Below, piece after piece: positions 46,369 to 57,210 of a DNA stretch of 64,000 nt (positions are counted from its first letter, which is position 1; every line of letters begins with the position of its first letter). Source of the stretch: Theocolax elegans (Eukaryota > Arthropoda > Insecta > Hymenoptera > Cerocephalidae). The stretch spans positions 37,263,175 through 37,327,174 of the forward strand of contig CM047426.1 in assembly GCA_026168455.1 (NCBI GenBank), read 5' to 3'. The notes beneath the pieces were generated by a model that was not told the origin of the DNA, made no database searches, and was given only the letters and a program-made list of their open reading frames with translations. A program made the translations under genes and the position numbers.

Positions 46369-48259
46369 ATGTCGAGATAAGCGAGCACGTAGCCCATTAA
46401 AGTCCTTATCGAACCCTATCCAAGCCCTGACCGAACCCTACCTAAGCCTCATCGAACCCTACCAGCCTACACACAGGGAAGTCACCGAGCACACAAGTAA
46501 AAGCTCAGGAGTCTCCAGAGGATCCAGAAGCAGCTTGAAGCCAAACCGACGCCAGGAAGTGGTGAGGAGAAGTTCTTGACAGCACACCTGGAGAAGCAGC
46601 GAAGCCAGAATCACCTCTACTAGTAGCCACCCAGTAAAGCAAATAAACCTGCAAGATTACTTCTTACAATGTGCACTATATAAAGGAGAGGACAGGATCA
46701 CACAGCAGTTAAACAACTGTGTATAGGATGGGTGCAGAAGAGAGGTTAGGTGAGAAATAACAACACATAAACCGAGTAGTCTTACGGTTTATAACTCACC
46801 CAAGCAAACACGCCGTACCGCATTCTCGAGTCCTCGAGCCAGTGATCGCCAAGAGAGAAGAAGGAGGCAGCCAGGAAGACCACGGAGAGAAGGCCGAACA
46901 GCTAACTACGTCGTTGCCACCCTCGCCGTCGTTATTCACATTCATGCGCGGCGGACATCTTCGTTAAGCCACACGCGTCATAAGGCTGCGTGCGCACGAA
47001 GTCGTCACGGCGCATGCGTGCAGCGATTCTCCCGCGTCAACGACGACGAGAGTTCAGAGCTCATTCGACTGCTGAGTCAGAACTACCGATCGAGAGTACC
47101 GACGTGACGACAGCGAGAAAGAGAGAGAAAGAGCATAGCGAAGTGTGTGTGCCGCACGTGTGCCAGCATCGCCAAAGGTTTGTGCGACCTAGTGCCAATA
47201 TACGAGAGCCGTTTTCCTTGCCTGTGTGTGTCGCGAACTCCCGTGTATTCCCCAGCTTCTTTTCCTTGTGTAACTAGCCTTGTTCGCTGCGTAAAATTAG
47301 TGTACCCCAGCTTCTTCCCCTCCCTCTTTCGCGCGCGAAGTAGCCGGCTTACTAGACGCGTATTTCAGCCATGCCGTTCGTTGTTCGTATTTCGGATCAT
47401 CGTAAAGATATCATTACGTGTATCAACTGAGCGTTTAAATCGAGTAACGGATCACGACGAATACGGCACCAGGTTGCACAAACCTTAAAATCGGCTGATT
47501 TCGCTCGGTACTCTTGTGCTCTCGTAGCTAACACCCAAATTGGGCGCACACACACTCGAACGCGGGAAGAATATTTGCCAGTTGCTTCGATGGCGGATAT
47601 GCAAACTCTCTCAAAACCTCGGCACGCTACTGTGCCGCTCGCCGGCCGAAAGCTCTCCTTCTTGCTTGCTCGTTATGGGAGAGTGCGTGCGCGCATATGT
47701 CACCCGACGACCCAAGTACCGTTGTGTACGTGGCTCATCGGATGAGCATGGCTCACGCGAAATGGCTACGCGAGTCGAGCGTCGAGTAGATGTTGCTCTC
47801 TCGCTCTTTCCACTGGGTTTATATGCGCGGCACGCTACTGCTAAATAAAAAATGAAGCGGGCGTCGGGTCTTAAACCCGAGCCCCTTCGGATCCCAAAGC
47901 GTTCACGCTACCACTGCGCTACGCCTGCACTGGTCGTAGCGCTTCTTATTGCTCTTATATGCTACCGATACCGCGCCACTTCGCGGTGTCGGTAATGGTG
48001 GCATCTTATGAGAAGTGGATTAAAACCACCTTGTCACGTCCCCCCCCCCCACCAAACCGTCGAGTGTCTGTAAGACATCGAGACGCATTTATAGGCTGGG
48101 GAGGAGGCATTGCTTTGCTCTTTGCTCACTAGAACCATTCCCCCAAATTATTCTAGGAGTTGCTGCTGCTGAGGGGAAGGCAGCTTAGGAAGGGACTAGG
48201 GACTATTTACAGGATATATACAGGTTTTATGCAAGCGGGGTTTTTTACGTTGGGCGACA
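46369..48259 (+). mobile_element. Candidate LTR (about 1.9 kb) followed by a tRNA-Lys-type primer site
   Basis: A GC-rich block starts TGTCGAGATAAGCG and ends GGGCGACA, giving a 5-bp inverted end (TGTCG/CGACA). One base later lies TGGCGCCCAACGT, which matches the 3' end of insect tRNA-Lys-type primer sites. Inside are a TATA box (CTATATAAAGGAG near 46675) and AATAAA near 46640 and 47842. No gag or pol follows and no second LTR is in the window, so the element is truncated. Frames of 80-110 codons inside have no recognisable domain. Caution: the primer site is also one arm of a 12-bp hairpin (TTACGTTGGGCG / CGCCCAACGTAA), so the match could have another origin. Confidence 0.45.
47857..47928 (-). 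tRNA. tRNA-like sequence (degenerate tRNA or SINE head)
   Basis: The minus strand reads a 7-bp acceptor stem with one mismatch (GCAGGCG / CGCCCGC), TA, a D-arm GCGC-AGTGGTA-GCGT with a perfect A-box (TAGCGCAGTGG), and a T-arm TCGGG-TTTAAGA-CCCGA (5-bp stem, 7-nt loop; B-box GGTTTAAGACC differs from GGTTCRANNCC). The anticodon arm does not form a canonical 5-bp stem; an alternative CTTTGG/CCGAAG hairpin forms instead. Hence it is probably a tRNA pseudogene or tRNA-derived SINE fragment rather than a working tRNA. It lies inside the candidate LTR. Confidence 0.5.
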
Positions 48260-48260
48260 T

Positions 48261-48273
48261 TGGCGCCCAACGT
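48261..48273 (+). other. Primer-binding-site-like sequence (tRNA-Lys type)
   Basis: TGGCGCCCAACGT lies one base after the candidate LTR end. The same 11-nt core (TGGCGCCCAAC) is the primer site of the Gypsy element at 57902-57919 (minus). Confidence 0.5.
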
Positions 48274-48945
48274 AATCATTTTTTTTATGGGATTTAGCAT
48301 TAGCATTAGCGTCAGCATTTTATCTAAACGTCAAGCGAGTCGGTGAAGCGCGGCCATTTTGGATTGACCGCGTGTCACAAACAGCTTAACAAGCATCTTT
48401 ATTTAATTATTTGTTTAAGTGCTAGCAGCTTAGACAATTTGTTCTTGCTGCTTAAATAAATTTTTTTTGAGCGCGCAAATTTTGTTGCAATTGCAGCGCA
48501 GCAATATAGCTATATATGGCGATATATACACGTACGCATAAGCATAGTATTGTATATGGAAAAGAAAGAAATTTTAAACTGCATCTTACTAAACACTTGC
48601 GTGCGCTTTGTGTAGGGTAACATCCCATGGCATGAACACATAACACCCTACCGTCTCAAGTTAGGTTGGCTCTCGCTCGAGCTCAGAAGATCCCTTTTTA
48701 TCGGTTCCAGCGCATTTAACATCATCTCACAACAATCACCTTTCTACATTGCTAATAATTTTACTCTGCGAGATTCATCTTTCACGGCTCGTTCCTCCTC
48801 ACGTCACCCGCAAGTTTCCCTTACCTACCTCCCTCCCAGAACCGAAGCCCTAAACATTTCCTTTATAATCACCGCCACTCGCCTGCATGATAAATAATCT
48901 TTACTAAAAATAGAACTATAATTATAGTCATTTTAACGGAATCTG
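48274..48945. other. No gene recognised; possible leader or internal remnant of an LTR element
   Basis: Mixed-composition DNA after the primer-site-like sequence. No open frame longer than about 64 codons and no gag motif was found. Confidence 0.4.
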
Positions 48946-49345
48946 GCGACTGATACACTGCTGTCCACATAGAACTTCAAGAGTTAACTAACTGGGACCG
49001 AACTAAAGCATATGCTGGAGAAACAAGCCAATGGTTTCAGCTAGTACCCGAGGCCTGTATGTCATGGAACGATTTGTACAAAGCAAATGAGAGACCTACT
49101 TGTGGACAAAGGAAATGCGAAGACAAGAGGCCTAACACTCACACGGAAACTCTAGCGGGATCAGACTGAGAGACCGAAGGCTCTATCCGAAGAGCACGAA
49201 CTGGCTCAAAGATTTATACGATTGGCCATCAACAATAGTAAGAAACGCTGCTGGCATAATTTCACTGATATGGTGCTTTTGAATCGCTTGGGAGTCAGTT
49301 ACAAGAATAGTAATTAACCCGTCCATCCGACCGACAACATGGTTT
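48946..49345 (+). pseudogene. Short remnant of a non-LTR ORF2 linker region (tentative)
   Basis: Around 49170-49310 one frame reads ERPKALSEEHELAQRF, then IRLAINNSKKRCWHNFTD and ending with LGVSYK. This resembles the segment between endonuclease and RT in the non-LTR copies here (a basic helix with SKKRCW, then a WG..YK motif). Stops interrupt the flanks. The match is weak, and it could be another LINE family. Confidence 0.3.
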
Positions 49346-49977
49346 TTGACCTATCATCGGAGCAATACCCGAACGAAACGTAAAGTGCCACACGCAACTA
49401 GACTTTTGCATAGAAGAACGGTCGTACAGATGACACTTACCCCAGCCCGCAATTATTATATGTATGCAATAAAAAGAATGCTAATTGACGTACTTTTAAA
49501 TGCAGTTTTTGAAATTAAAGCTATTTTTAATTGAACCCTCATAGTTTTTTAATAATAAATTAATAAAAAATTCATCAGGCGTAACTTAATAACTAATTAA
49601 TAATAAAAAATTGAACCTTTTCTATTTTTAATTAAGCCACCGCTAGAATTCCTAAAAAATAATTAATTTATTTAAAAAATTAAGAAAAATAGTTTTGATA
49701 AATCGTCTGTACGACACCGACGTACGGCGTGCGCAGATACTTTCGAAAGTTTTGGAACGCCGGTCTGAAAGAAATGTGCAACGCCGCGGTTTTGTGTCAC
49801 TTATGCTGACACTTGCGGACTTATGTTGACGTCAGTATAATTACAGCTACACGGAAGGGTACTTATGCAAACTCAGGTACTATATGAACTGCTGTCAATA
49901 ACCCCTTTTGTCTTGAAAAATTGAAAATTCCATTGTTGTTGAAATTGGAAATGCTTAGATAACACAGGTCAACATAA
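49346..49977. other. No gene recognised
   Basis: AT-rich with a short more GC-rich piece near 49700-49860 (CGTACGGCGTGCGCAG). Nothing is identified. Confidence 0.5.
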
Positions 49978-51520
49978 TTTTGTTCTAAGAAAGTGAAGAG
50001 ACATTTCCGAAGTAATTTTTCATGTCGAATCCGAATCCGGGGTCCGAATTGCTCTATCACGTCAAGATTTTAAAATATCCTAACCTAAATGTGCTAAAAT
50101 CGCGATTTTTGGCTATATTTGAGGTTATGTAGCATCATTATATTCTTTTTTCTCAAAAAATAAGCAATGGTATCTTAACGTGTAAGTCTTGTTCTCTCAA
50201 ATGCCGTTGAGTTTGCTCAAATAGCTTATTTCTGCAATGAGATATTTCATTTTGAATTTTTCGAGTTTCGTCAATTTCGTTATTTTCAAAATTCACATGA
50301 TTCTGTAGTCTTTGATGCCCAAATTCGACACATACATTCAATTTTTCTTTTGATATTTGTATGACGTTCTTTTGCTACAATAGGTTCTTTAAAAGTAAAA
50401 TTTAATGTGCATCAAGTTTTACGACCCAAAACTAAGTCCTAAGTACTTTGAAGGGGACGAAAAGGGGGCGAAAAATGCTGAAATTGATCGGAAACGTAAA
50501 AGACGATCTAACATGAGAAATTTAGAAGATAAGAAAAAAAGATTTCATAAAGATGAATATAGTGAGAGGCAAGGAGACACATGTTAAAAAAGCACCCCGG
50601 TTCGTGAGAGGCGAGGGGACTCACGTTAATCAAGCACCCCAAAGGAAACAATCCTTACTACGTCCACGTCGTTGTTTCTGGGTAGCGCTAAAAGTAAGGT
50701 TATTACATTTTGTAAGAGGCAATGGGACTCATGTTAATTAAATGATTAGGATTGTTGGGTTTCTGATTGTCGATTTGGAGTTTGGAATACGTGGATTTGG
50801 CATACTTGGGTTTAGGGATTGCTGATTTGGAATAATTCTAGACCATTTTTAGCGATGTTCACCCCCTTTTCACCCCGTTCAAAGTACTAAGGGGTCAGTT
50901 TGGGTGCTGAAACTTAGAGTACATCGTCTCCTGATTCTTAAAAGTCCATTTATATTAAACTACGCCAAAAAGTATGCGAAAAGTAAAAAAGTGAAATACC
51001 TTTCGATCAATTTCAACATTTGTCGCCCCTTTTTCGCCCCCTTCAAAGTACTTAGGACTTAGTTTTGGGTCGTAAAACTTGAGCACATTAAATTTTACTT
51101 TTAAAGAACCTATTGTATCAAAAGAACGTGATACAAATATCAAAAGAAAAATTGAATATAAGTGTCGAATTTGGACATCAAAGACTACAGAATCATGTGA
51201 ATTTTGAAAAAAACGAAATTGACGAAACTCGAAAAAATCAAAATGAAATATCTCATTGCAGAAATAAGCTATTTGAGCAAACTCAACGGCATTTGAAAGT
51301 ACAAGACTTACACGTTAAGGCACCATTGCTTATTTTTTGAGAAAAAAGAATATGATAAAGCTACATAACCTCAAATATAGCCAAAAATCGCGATTTTAGC
51401 ACATTTAGGTTAGGATGTCTTAAAATCTTGACGTGATAGAGCAATTCTGACCCTGGATTCGGATTCTACATTAAATATTACTTCGGAAATGACTCTTCAC
51501 TTTCTTAGAATAATTCAAAC
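49978..51520. mobile_element. Palindromic foldback element (family F), about 1.54 kb
   Basis: The left arm (49978-50490) and right arm (51000-51520) are inverted: TTCTAAGAAAGTGAAGAG at left pairs with the complement at the right end. Inner arm ends carry CCCAAAACTAAGTCCTAAGT and its complement. The loop (about 50490-51000) is unique and contains a repeated phrase (GAGAGGCRAGGRGACWCAYGTTAA, three times near 50560-50740). No transposase is present. Confidence 0.8.
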
Positions 51521-51905
51521 ATCTTTTTTTGCAGACCTGTATAATCGGTTATATTGTTTAAAAATGCCACATTAATATCTGTCGATTCTACTCAGATTCA
51601 GACAAGAATATGTGCATTGTCGGATATTGTTTGGGATAGTGTGATTGAAATCTATTTGCAATAATCGCTTATATTGCGGTAATCTATAAAGTCATTTTTA
51701 AGTATGGTTTTACAAGATTAAAAATAATCTGTACAAGTCGGCTGCAATCGATTGATTAATGAAAAGTGCTTAATCAGTAGTTGTCGGAAATACATTGCCG
51801 TTTTCGAATGAGCTGTTTAAACTTTTGCAGTCTATTAGAATCGGTTATAGTCGGTTTCAATCAGAGTAATATTTTGCATGCTGATAACCCTCTCGTACAT
51901 ATACA
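51521..51905. other. No gene recognised
   Basis: AT-rich DNA with loosely recurring ATCGGTTATA / GTCGGTTTCAATC phrases. Nothing is identified. Confidence 0.5.
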
Positions 51906-52851
51906 TATATGGATGGTTCTATATTGCTATAACTGTGGGAATATATTTTAGAAATGTCCAGTAGTTTTTCTGAATTTTTTCAAATTTTTTCGAGACCATT
52001 ATTTTAAGTCACAGAGAGTCAAAGTTGACATTTTAGCACTTTTTTGCATAATATGCCCATTTTCACGAATTTGTATCTCCCAGTGGATGCATTTTTCACT
52101 ATAAACATAAATATGACTTTCTTTGTAAAATTTTCTGAATTTGTCATTAAAAATACTTTTAAAGTCATAAATGTATGCTGTCACACTCTTGTAAGCCATT
52201 TAAATGTTAAATAGTGAAAATCAGCTTTTCTGCTCCGGACTCTGGAAATCTAATGGTGTCTAAAAGTTGTCTTTTTATAGTCAGAAACTGCCTATAAATT
52301 TCCAGAGTGGGTCTATATCGTTAAGATCACTTATGGTCAAAATATCTGGGAAAAGTGTCCGAAATATTAATAGAAATGTATATTTGTTGCATTATAACGA
52401 TGAATCTATTAGCATGATCATTGCAAAAAAATTTATGCACTTACCTTGGAGTGGTAAAAATGCATCTCCACTTTTTTCAGTATCAATCTAATCTCCTGTA
52501 AACTGTTAAAATACAAATATTATTATACAATTATAAAAAATTAATTTTTAAACATTTATAATGCTGGATTTTTAGTTTTATAACCACTATAAGAATTATG
52601 TTACTAATCTGAAGGATTACTATAAATGTCTCAACATTATTATTATAATAACTGAAGATACGTATTTAATTAAAAAAATATTTTGATAAATCAGATCTGA
52701 GATTATAATGATTAATTTGATTAATTGACAGTGAAATTCAAATAATGTATTGCTATAATCATAATAATGATGATACTTTTATAGTAATCCTTCAGATAGT
52801 ATCATAATTCTTGTAAGGATTGTAAAACTAAAAGTCCAGCATTATAAATGT
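51906..52851. mobile_element. Family-C foldback element copy 3, left part (interrupted)
   Basis: The left arm and centre follow the pattern of copies 1 and 2. The sequence stops at ATGT next to the Gypsy LTR and resumes at 59024. Confidence 0.8.
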
Positions 52852-53953
52852 TGTAACAGGGTTATTCTCGTGCGTCAGGAGGGTTTTAATTGTCCTGTGC
52901 ATATCCTCAATGCACAGGAAATATTCTCCGTATGCCGATCAGCTGTATTACCAGACAGCTAACCGATCGTCAGAACCGTCCTTGAAGTGGTGCGAGCTAG
53001 CCTCAAGCTCCGCACGACGACGTCTTCCCTGTGTACAATGTGTGCACTTACCTAGTGTACACTTATCCTCCGTCGATGCTCGTACTCGGCTACTCAGTTA
53101 TGTGTCGTGCGCAGTACAATGCACGACACCCGCGGGGCATGGCGGTATTCGCCTTCGGGGACAGGGAGTAATCGCCGGTTAATTAAGATAACTCGGAATT
53201 AGAGATGGTAAATTAATTTATTAATATAAAATAAGGATAGAAGGAACGTTACAATAGGGTGAGCCAAGGCGAAGTCGAACCTTGGCTCGAAGCAAATAAG
53301 GTTATCCGCGTAACCTATGAAAACGCAAAATATATAAAACAACGTGTGTGTGTGTGTGTGCGCCCGCCGCAATCTACGCGTCGAGACTCGCGGTCTCGAC
53401 CTACTCGGGGGTACACGATTATACCAGGTATCGAGTAGCTGGTTAGGCAGAAGGCCGGGTATGGATAAATTATTGCCGGAGTGTGGAGCACTCCGGCTTA
53501 TCGAACGCGTACCTACGCAATAGAGAGAGAGACACGGCGAGAGCGTCCGGCCTCTCGCCCGAACAATACGATGCGTCGGGGTACCGCGCGTATCCCGATG
53601 CCGCTCGCGAATCACGTCGTGCCGTCGAACCGGCGTACGCCTGGCCAGGACTTACTTGTTCCTCGATGTCACGGATCGGCAGTCTCGGCGTTCGTGTTCA
53701 CGCTTTCCTCTGGTTCTCTCTCTCTGGTTCGTCAAAGGAACTCCCTTTTCTCTCTCTCACTCCTTCGATATGGCTGGAGGTCGCAGGGCCTTATTTCACC
53801 TCGAGTTAGCTCGCGTCGCGAACCGAACGATACTGCCGGTGTGTCGTGCACACCGGCTCTCCGACGCGCTCGCGCATGCGCCTTACGCGTCTTCAACGGT
53901 AGACTCACGCGATCGGTACGATTTTCGTCTCGCGTGAGCCGTTTACCGTTACA
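52852..53953 (-). repeat. 3' LTR of the Gypsy element
   Basis: Minus strand starts TGTAACGG and ends CTGTTACA. AATAAATTAATTTACC (minus, near 53205-53220) provides a polyadenylation signal. Open frames over 100 codons in it are duplicated in the other LTR and show no domain. Confidence 0.93.
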
Positions 53954-53964
53954 CCCCCCTTCCA
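53954..53964 (-). other. Polypurine tract
   Basis: TGGAAGGGGGG on the minus strand immediately precedes the 3' LTR. This is where plus-strand DNA synthesis is primed. Confidence 0.75.
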
Positions 53965-54208
53965 GACGCAAGGTATATTCCTATGTACCATGCTCTGACT
54001 TCGCATAGACGCGTGGGATGTGGTTTCGGGTTTAGGTCAGGAAATTAAAACTCTATGTTATCTTTCTCTAACCTTTTTATGTACAAAAAAAATAAAAAAG
54101 GATTATGTAACATATGTACATTGTATTTTACATCTCTGTACATGTGGGTAGCCAGGAGTTCTCCTCCTGGCGGTCTTCTCCGGGCTTCGGATGGCCAGGG
54201 ATCTCCGG

Positions 54209-55018
54209 TTATGATTGCCGGTGCTTGTGGTGGTTTTGGTGGTTGGGGCACGTGCGAGGATTTCGTACCCCAGGCCAATCACACACGAAGCAGCGGCGGG
54301 GTTTGCCTTGCCCCGGTGGAGCCGGAGTCTCTGGTGGCTTGCTGGGCTGCTGCCTGTGGCCCGTCTTGGTGGCTAGAGCTGCCTCTGCGGCTTGCCGTGC
54401 GGCTTCGTGCGCCTTTGCCTGAGCCTCGCTCCTTTTCCGCTGGGCCTCTTTCTCTGCTTTGGAGAGGCGGAGCAGTTCCAGGCGGGCTTCCTCGGCGTTC
54501 CTTGCCGCCTGTCGGGCTGCCGCGCGATTGCGGCGGAAGTCGTCCAGGAGTGCCAACTCCTCCAGGCGGTCGGCTACTCCCTGGTTCCATCCTTGTGAGA
54601 AGGCGTGGAATCCCGGGAGGGCGTCGTGGATTTCCTTCCAATTTTGGAAGACCTTCCTCTCTACTGCGTCCGACCCGTTGGAGATACGGGACGCGTAGTC
54701 GAGTTGGGCCTCCAAAAATTTCCACACCTCCCGGGGCTCTCTCCCCAAGATGGCCCTAACTCCTCCTCTATCCTGGCGTATTGCCAGGGAGTCGGTGACG
54801 GCTAGCTCCCTGGTGGGCACCGGGAGTTCTTCTCCCTCCTCCTCCTCTTCGGAGTCAGTGGAGGCGTCCTCCGACGGTGGTCCTGGTGGGGGTATTGGAG
54901 GCGAGGGCCTCGCGGCGAAGTAGTCCTCCATCCTCACCGTCGTGCCGCGGATGGCACGAGGAGGTCCTCCGGACGTCGACGGAGAACTCGTCGAGTCGGG
55001 CTCAGGTTTGGTTTCCAT
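54209..55018 (-). CDS. Extra ORF in the env position: acidic/coiled-coil protein with C-terminal Cys-His motif
   Basis: 269 codons, starting 23 nt after the pol stop on the same strand. Residues 1-50 are Ser/Pro-rich and 51-65 are very acidic (EEEEEGEE). Residues 90-140 look globular (GREPREVWKFLEAQLDYASR...), and 150-215 are an Ala/Glu/Arg-rich coiled coil. Residues 220-240 are Pro-rich and the end has CFVCDWPG...RTCPNHQNHHKH (Cys 243, 246, 257; His 260, 263, 264), possibly a zinc-binding motif. No signal peptide, membrane segment or furin-like site is visible, so it is not an envelope protein. Composition and the terminal Cys-His motif recall Gag proteins, but its place after integrase is unusual. 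I do not recognise the family. Confidence 0.65.
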   Translation of the reverse strand: METKPEPDSTSSPSTSGGPPRAIRGTTVRMEDYFAARPSPPIPPPGPPSEDASTDSEEEEEGEELPVPTRELAVTDSLAIRQDRGGVRAILGREPREVWKFLEAQLDYASRISNGSDAVERKVFQNWKEIHDALPGFHAFSQGWNQGVADRLEELALLDDFRRNRAAARQAARNAEEARLELLRLSKAEKEAQRKRSEAQAKAHEAARQAAEAALATKTGHRQQPSKPPETPAPPGQGKPRRCFVCDWPGVRNPRTCPNHQNHHKHRQS

Positions 55019-55041
55019 CTATTAATCAGATGAAAAGCTGT

Positions 55042-57210
55042 TTAATTATCGCTATCCTTTTCTCGCTTCGATTGCGCGCGCGTTTTTCTAACGATTACCG
55101 CTGGTCCGGTCCCCCCGACTACGTGTTCTGCGTCGCTCGTTACTACACTGCGATACACTATCTTTCTACCGTGGGGTCTCGTGACGGCTTTCGCGGATTT
55201 TCGCGGGCGGCCGCGTTTACGTACATCCGGCGTTTTGACTCTCGCAGGAGTCTGTTCTCGCACGCTGGTGTCACCCGCTATGACTCGCGCAGGAGTCCGC
55301 ACGCAATTTGGTGACTGTACGCTCGCACGGGGCGGGTCGCGCGTCGCCCCTTCTCCCACGATGTCCCTCGGCGGATGCTCTTCTTCCTTGTCTGCGTCGA
55401 GATCCGGTGAGATGCAGTGTCTAAGGTGTTCGGCGTGTGCCAGGTCGGTCACTTTACCGTCTTTATCCAACAACGTATAAGTATTGGATCCTGGTTGGCC
55501 TATTATGATATACGGACCGGTCGCCTTCGGGGCCAGCTTAGCCGAAATACCCTGAGCTGCTGAGGACAGGACTCTGTTCTTCTTCCACACCATATCTCCT
55601 ACGGTGAAAGGTGTGTCCCTCCTTTTAGCGTTATAATAGCTTGCTTGCCGCTCATGTTGTTGGTCTGAGCGTGCGGCTGCAGACTCATGTACTTCCCTGA
55701 GCTTTCGAAGTCGCTCTTGCCACAATTTTATTTTATGGTGCTGCTCCTCTTCTATGCCAGCCTGTTCTTGGTTCCTCTTGATGGTACCAGGAGGCATAGG
55801 CTCTCGTCCGTAATTCAGCATTGCCGGAGTCGTACCCGTTGACTCGTGGACGGTGTTGTTCAACGAGAATACAAGCTCCGGTAACTTCTCGTCCCAGGTA
55901 TTGTGGTTTTCTTCGATGAAAGCCACAATCCTGGTTTTCAGCGTTCGGTTGACGCGTTCAACCGGAATCGCTTGGGGGAAATATGGCGGAGTGGTGGTAT
56001 GGTGTATCCCCACCTCCTGTAGGTATTCGTCGACGGCCTTATTCTTGAATTCGGTACCGTTATCCGATAGAAATACCTCGGGAGTACCAAATCGCAAAAC
56101 TATCCTCTCTTTAAACTCCTTGAGAATGGTTTTCGCGTTGGCTTTGCGAATTGGTACACACTCCGCCCACCGGGTGAATAGATCCAAGAATACTAGGATG
56201 TATTCGTATCCGCCTTTGCTCCGTACAAAGGGTCCGGTGATATCCCCTGCCACGACTTGCCAGGGACGTTCGACCGTGCGTTTTCCCATCAGTCCTGCAG
56301 GTGGTCGCTGATCCACCTTGCATTGTTGACAGACGAGACAACGGCGCACGTAGTCCTTCACGTCGGCGTAATAACCTGGCCAGTAGTAATACTTAGCCAG
56401 ACTGGCAAACGTCTTCTCACGTCCAGCATGGCCAGACGTAGGAGAGTCGTGGCTTTCCTCGAGGACCGCTTTTCGGTGTTCCTTTGGAATCACTAACTTC
56501 CACGCGTCCTCGTTTCCGAGAGTTTCGTCGATCAACTCGTTCGGCTTGTGGAAGTATAGTCGTCCTCCGACACACTTCCAACGAGGGAAATCCCTTGGAC
56601 TGGATTTAACTCGTTTCAGCCAATTCTGAAACCACTCGTCTTGGGACTCCTCTACCCAAGATATTGCGTTGATGGCGAGGGCCTCCTCCTCGTTCATCCG
56701 TGATAGCGCGTCGGGTACGTAGTTCAGGGCGCCTTTTCGATGCTCCACATCAAAGCTGTATCCCTGCAACTCTAACGCCCATCGCGCTAACCTGCCCGTT
56801 GGGCTGTGTAAACTACGCAGCCAACGTAAGCTACTGTGGTCGGTTATGACGCGGAAATGATAGCCTTCGATATAAGGTCTATATTTCCCAATCGCCCATA
56901 TAACCGCCAGGCACTCTCGTTCCGTAACGCTATAATTGCGTTCGGCCTGGTTTAACGTCCTACTGGCGAATTCCAGTACTCTCTCTTCCCCATTAATCAC
57001 CTGGAGAAGTACTGCGCCAATGCCAGTGTCGCTTGCATCCGTCTGTATAACGAACTGCACGTCGAACTCCGGCCTCGCTAGGACGGGAGCAGTTGCGATC
57101 AGCGCCTTAATCTGATCGAATGCCTGTTGCTGCTCCTCGAGCCATTCAAACTTACGATCTTTCTTGGTAAGCCTGGTTAGCGGCTCGGCCAAGGTAGCGA
57201 AGTGCGAAGA
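55042..57210 (-). CDS. Gypsy Pol fragment: RT tail, RNase H, integrase
   Basis: The open frame extends to ATG 57324 (760 codons), but the first 38 or so codons translate AT-rich filler. Pol sequence starts near residue 39 (SHFATLAEPLTRLTKKDRKF), the RT connection region. RNase H: TDASDTGIGAVL (Asp 96), ERECLAVIWAI, TDHSSLRWL (Asp 162), YVPDALSRM (Asp 205). Integrase: zinc motif His 292, His 299, Cys 329, Cys 332; catalytic core Asp 361, Asp 421, Glu 456; a GPY-type C-terminal module (KATGPYIII) and a basic tail. The frame is intact over about 720 codons. Protease and the catalytic RT are absent, so it cannot copy itself. Confidence 0.88.
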   Translation of the reverse strand, partial: SSHFATLAEPLTRLTKKDRKFEWLEEQQQAFDQIKALIATAPVLARPEFDVQFVIQTDASDTGIGAVLLQVINGEERVLEFASRTLNQAERNYSVTERECLAVIWAIGKYRPYIEGYHFRVITDHSSLRWLRSLHSPTGRLARWALELQGYSFDVEHRKGALNYVPDALSRMNEEEALAINAISWVEESQDEWFQNWLKRVKSSPRDFPRWKCVGGRLYFHKPNELIDETLGNEDAWKLVIPKEHRKAVLEESHDSPTSGHAGREKTFASLAKYYYWPGYYADVKDYVRRCLVCQQCKVDQRPPAGLMGKRTVERPWQVVAGDITGPFVRSKGGYEYILVFLDLFTRWAECVPIRKANAKTILKEFKERIVLRFGTPEVFLSDNGTEFKNKAVDEYLQEVGIHHTTTPPYFPQAIPVERVNRTLKTRIVAFIEENHNTWDEKLPELVFSLNNTVHESTGTTPAMLNYGREPMPPGTIKRNQEQAGIEEEQHHKIKLWQERLRKLREVHESAAARSDQQHERQASYYNAKRRDTPFTVGDMVWKKNRVLSSAAQGISAKLAPKATGPYIIIGQPGSNTYTLLDKDGKVTDLAHAEHLRHCISPDLDADKEEEHPPRDIVGEGATRDPPRASVQSPNCVRTPARVIAGDTSVREQTPARVKTPDVRKRGRPRKSAKAVTRPHGRKIVYRSVVTSDAEHVVGGTGPAVIVRKTRAQSKREKDSDN

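Noticed and set aside
46990..47848. Open frames of 95-113 codons in the GC-rich block as a host gene
   Set aside because: No domain is recognisable and the block has LTR-like ends, a TATA box and a primer site next to it, so an LTR explains it better.
52910..54008. Open frames of 90-175 codons duplicated at 57785-59048
   Set aside because: They lie in the two LTRs of the Gypsy element. Overlapping frames on both strands and the lack of domains indicate non-coding LTR DNA.
54055..54759. A 234-codon plus-strand frame
   Set aside because: It is the reverse-strand shadow of the minus-strand ORF at 54209-55018, which has the better protein-like composition.
54209..55018. Envelope gene of an errantivirus-like element
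   Set aside because: There is no signal peptide, hydrophobic fusion or membrane segment, or cleavage site. The protein is charged and coiled-coil-rich.
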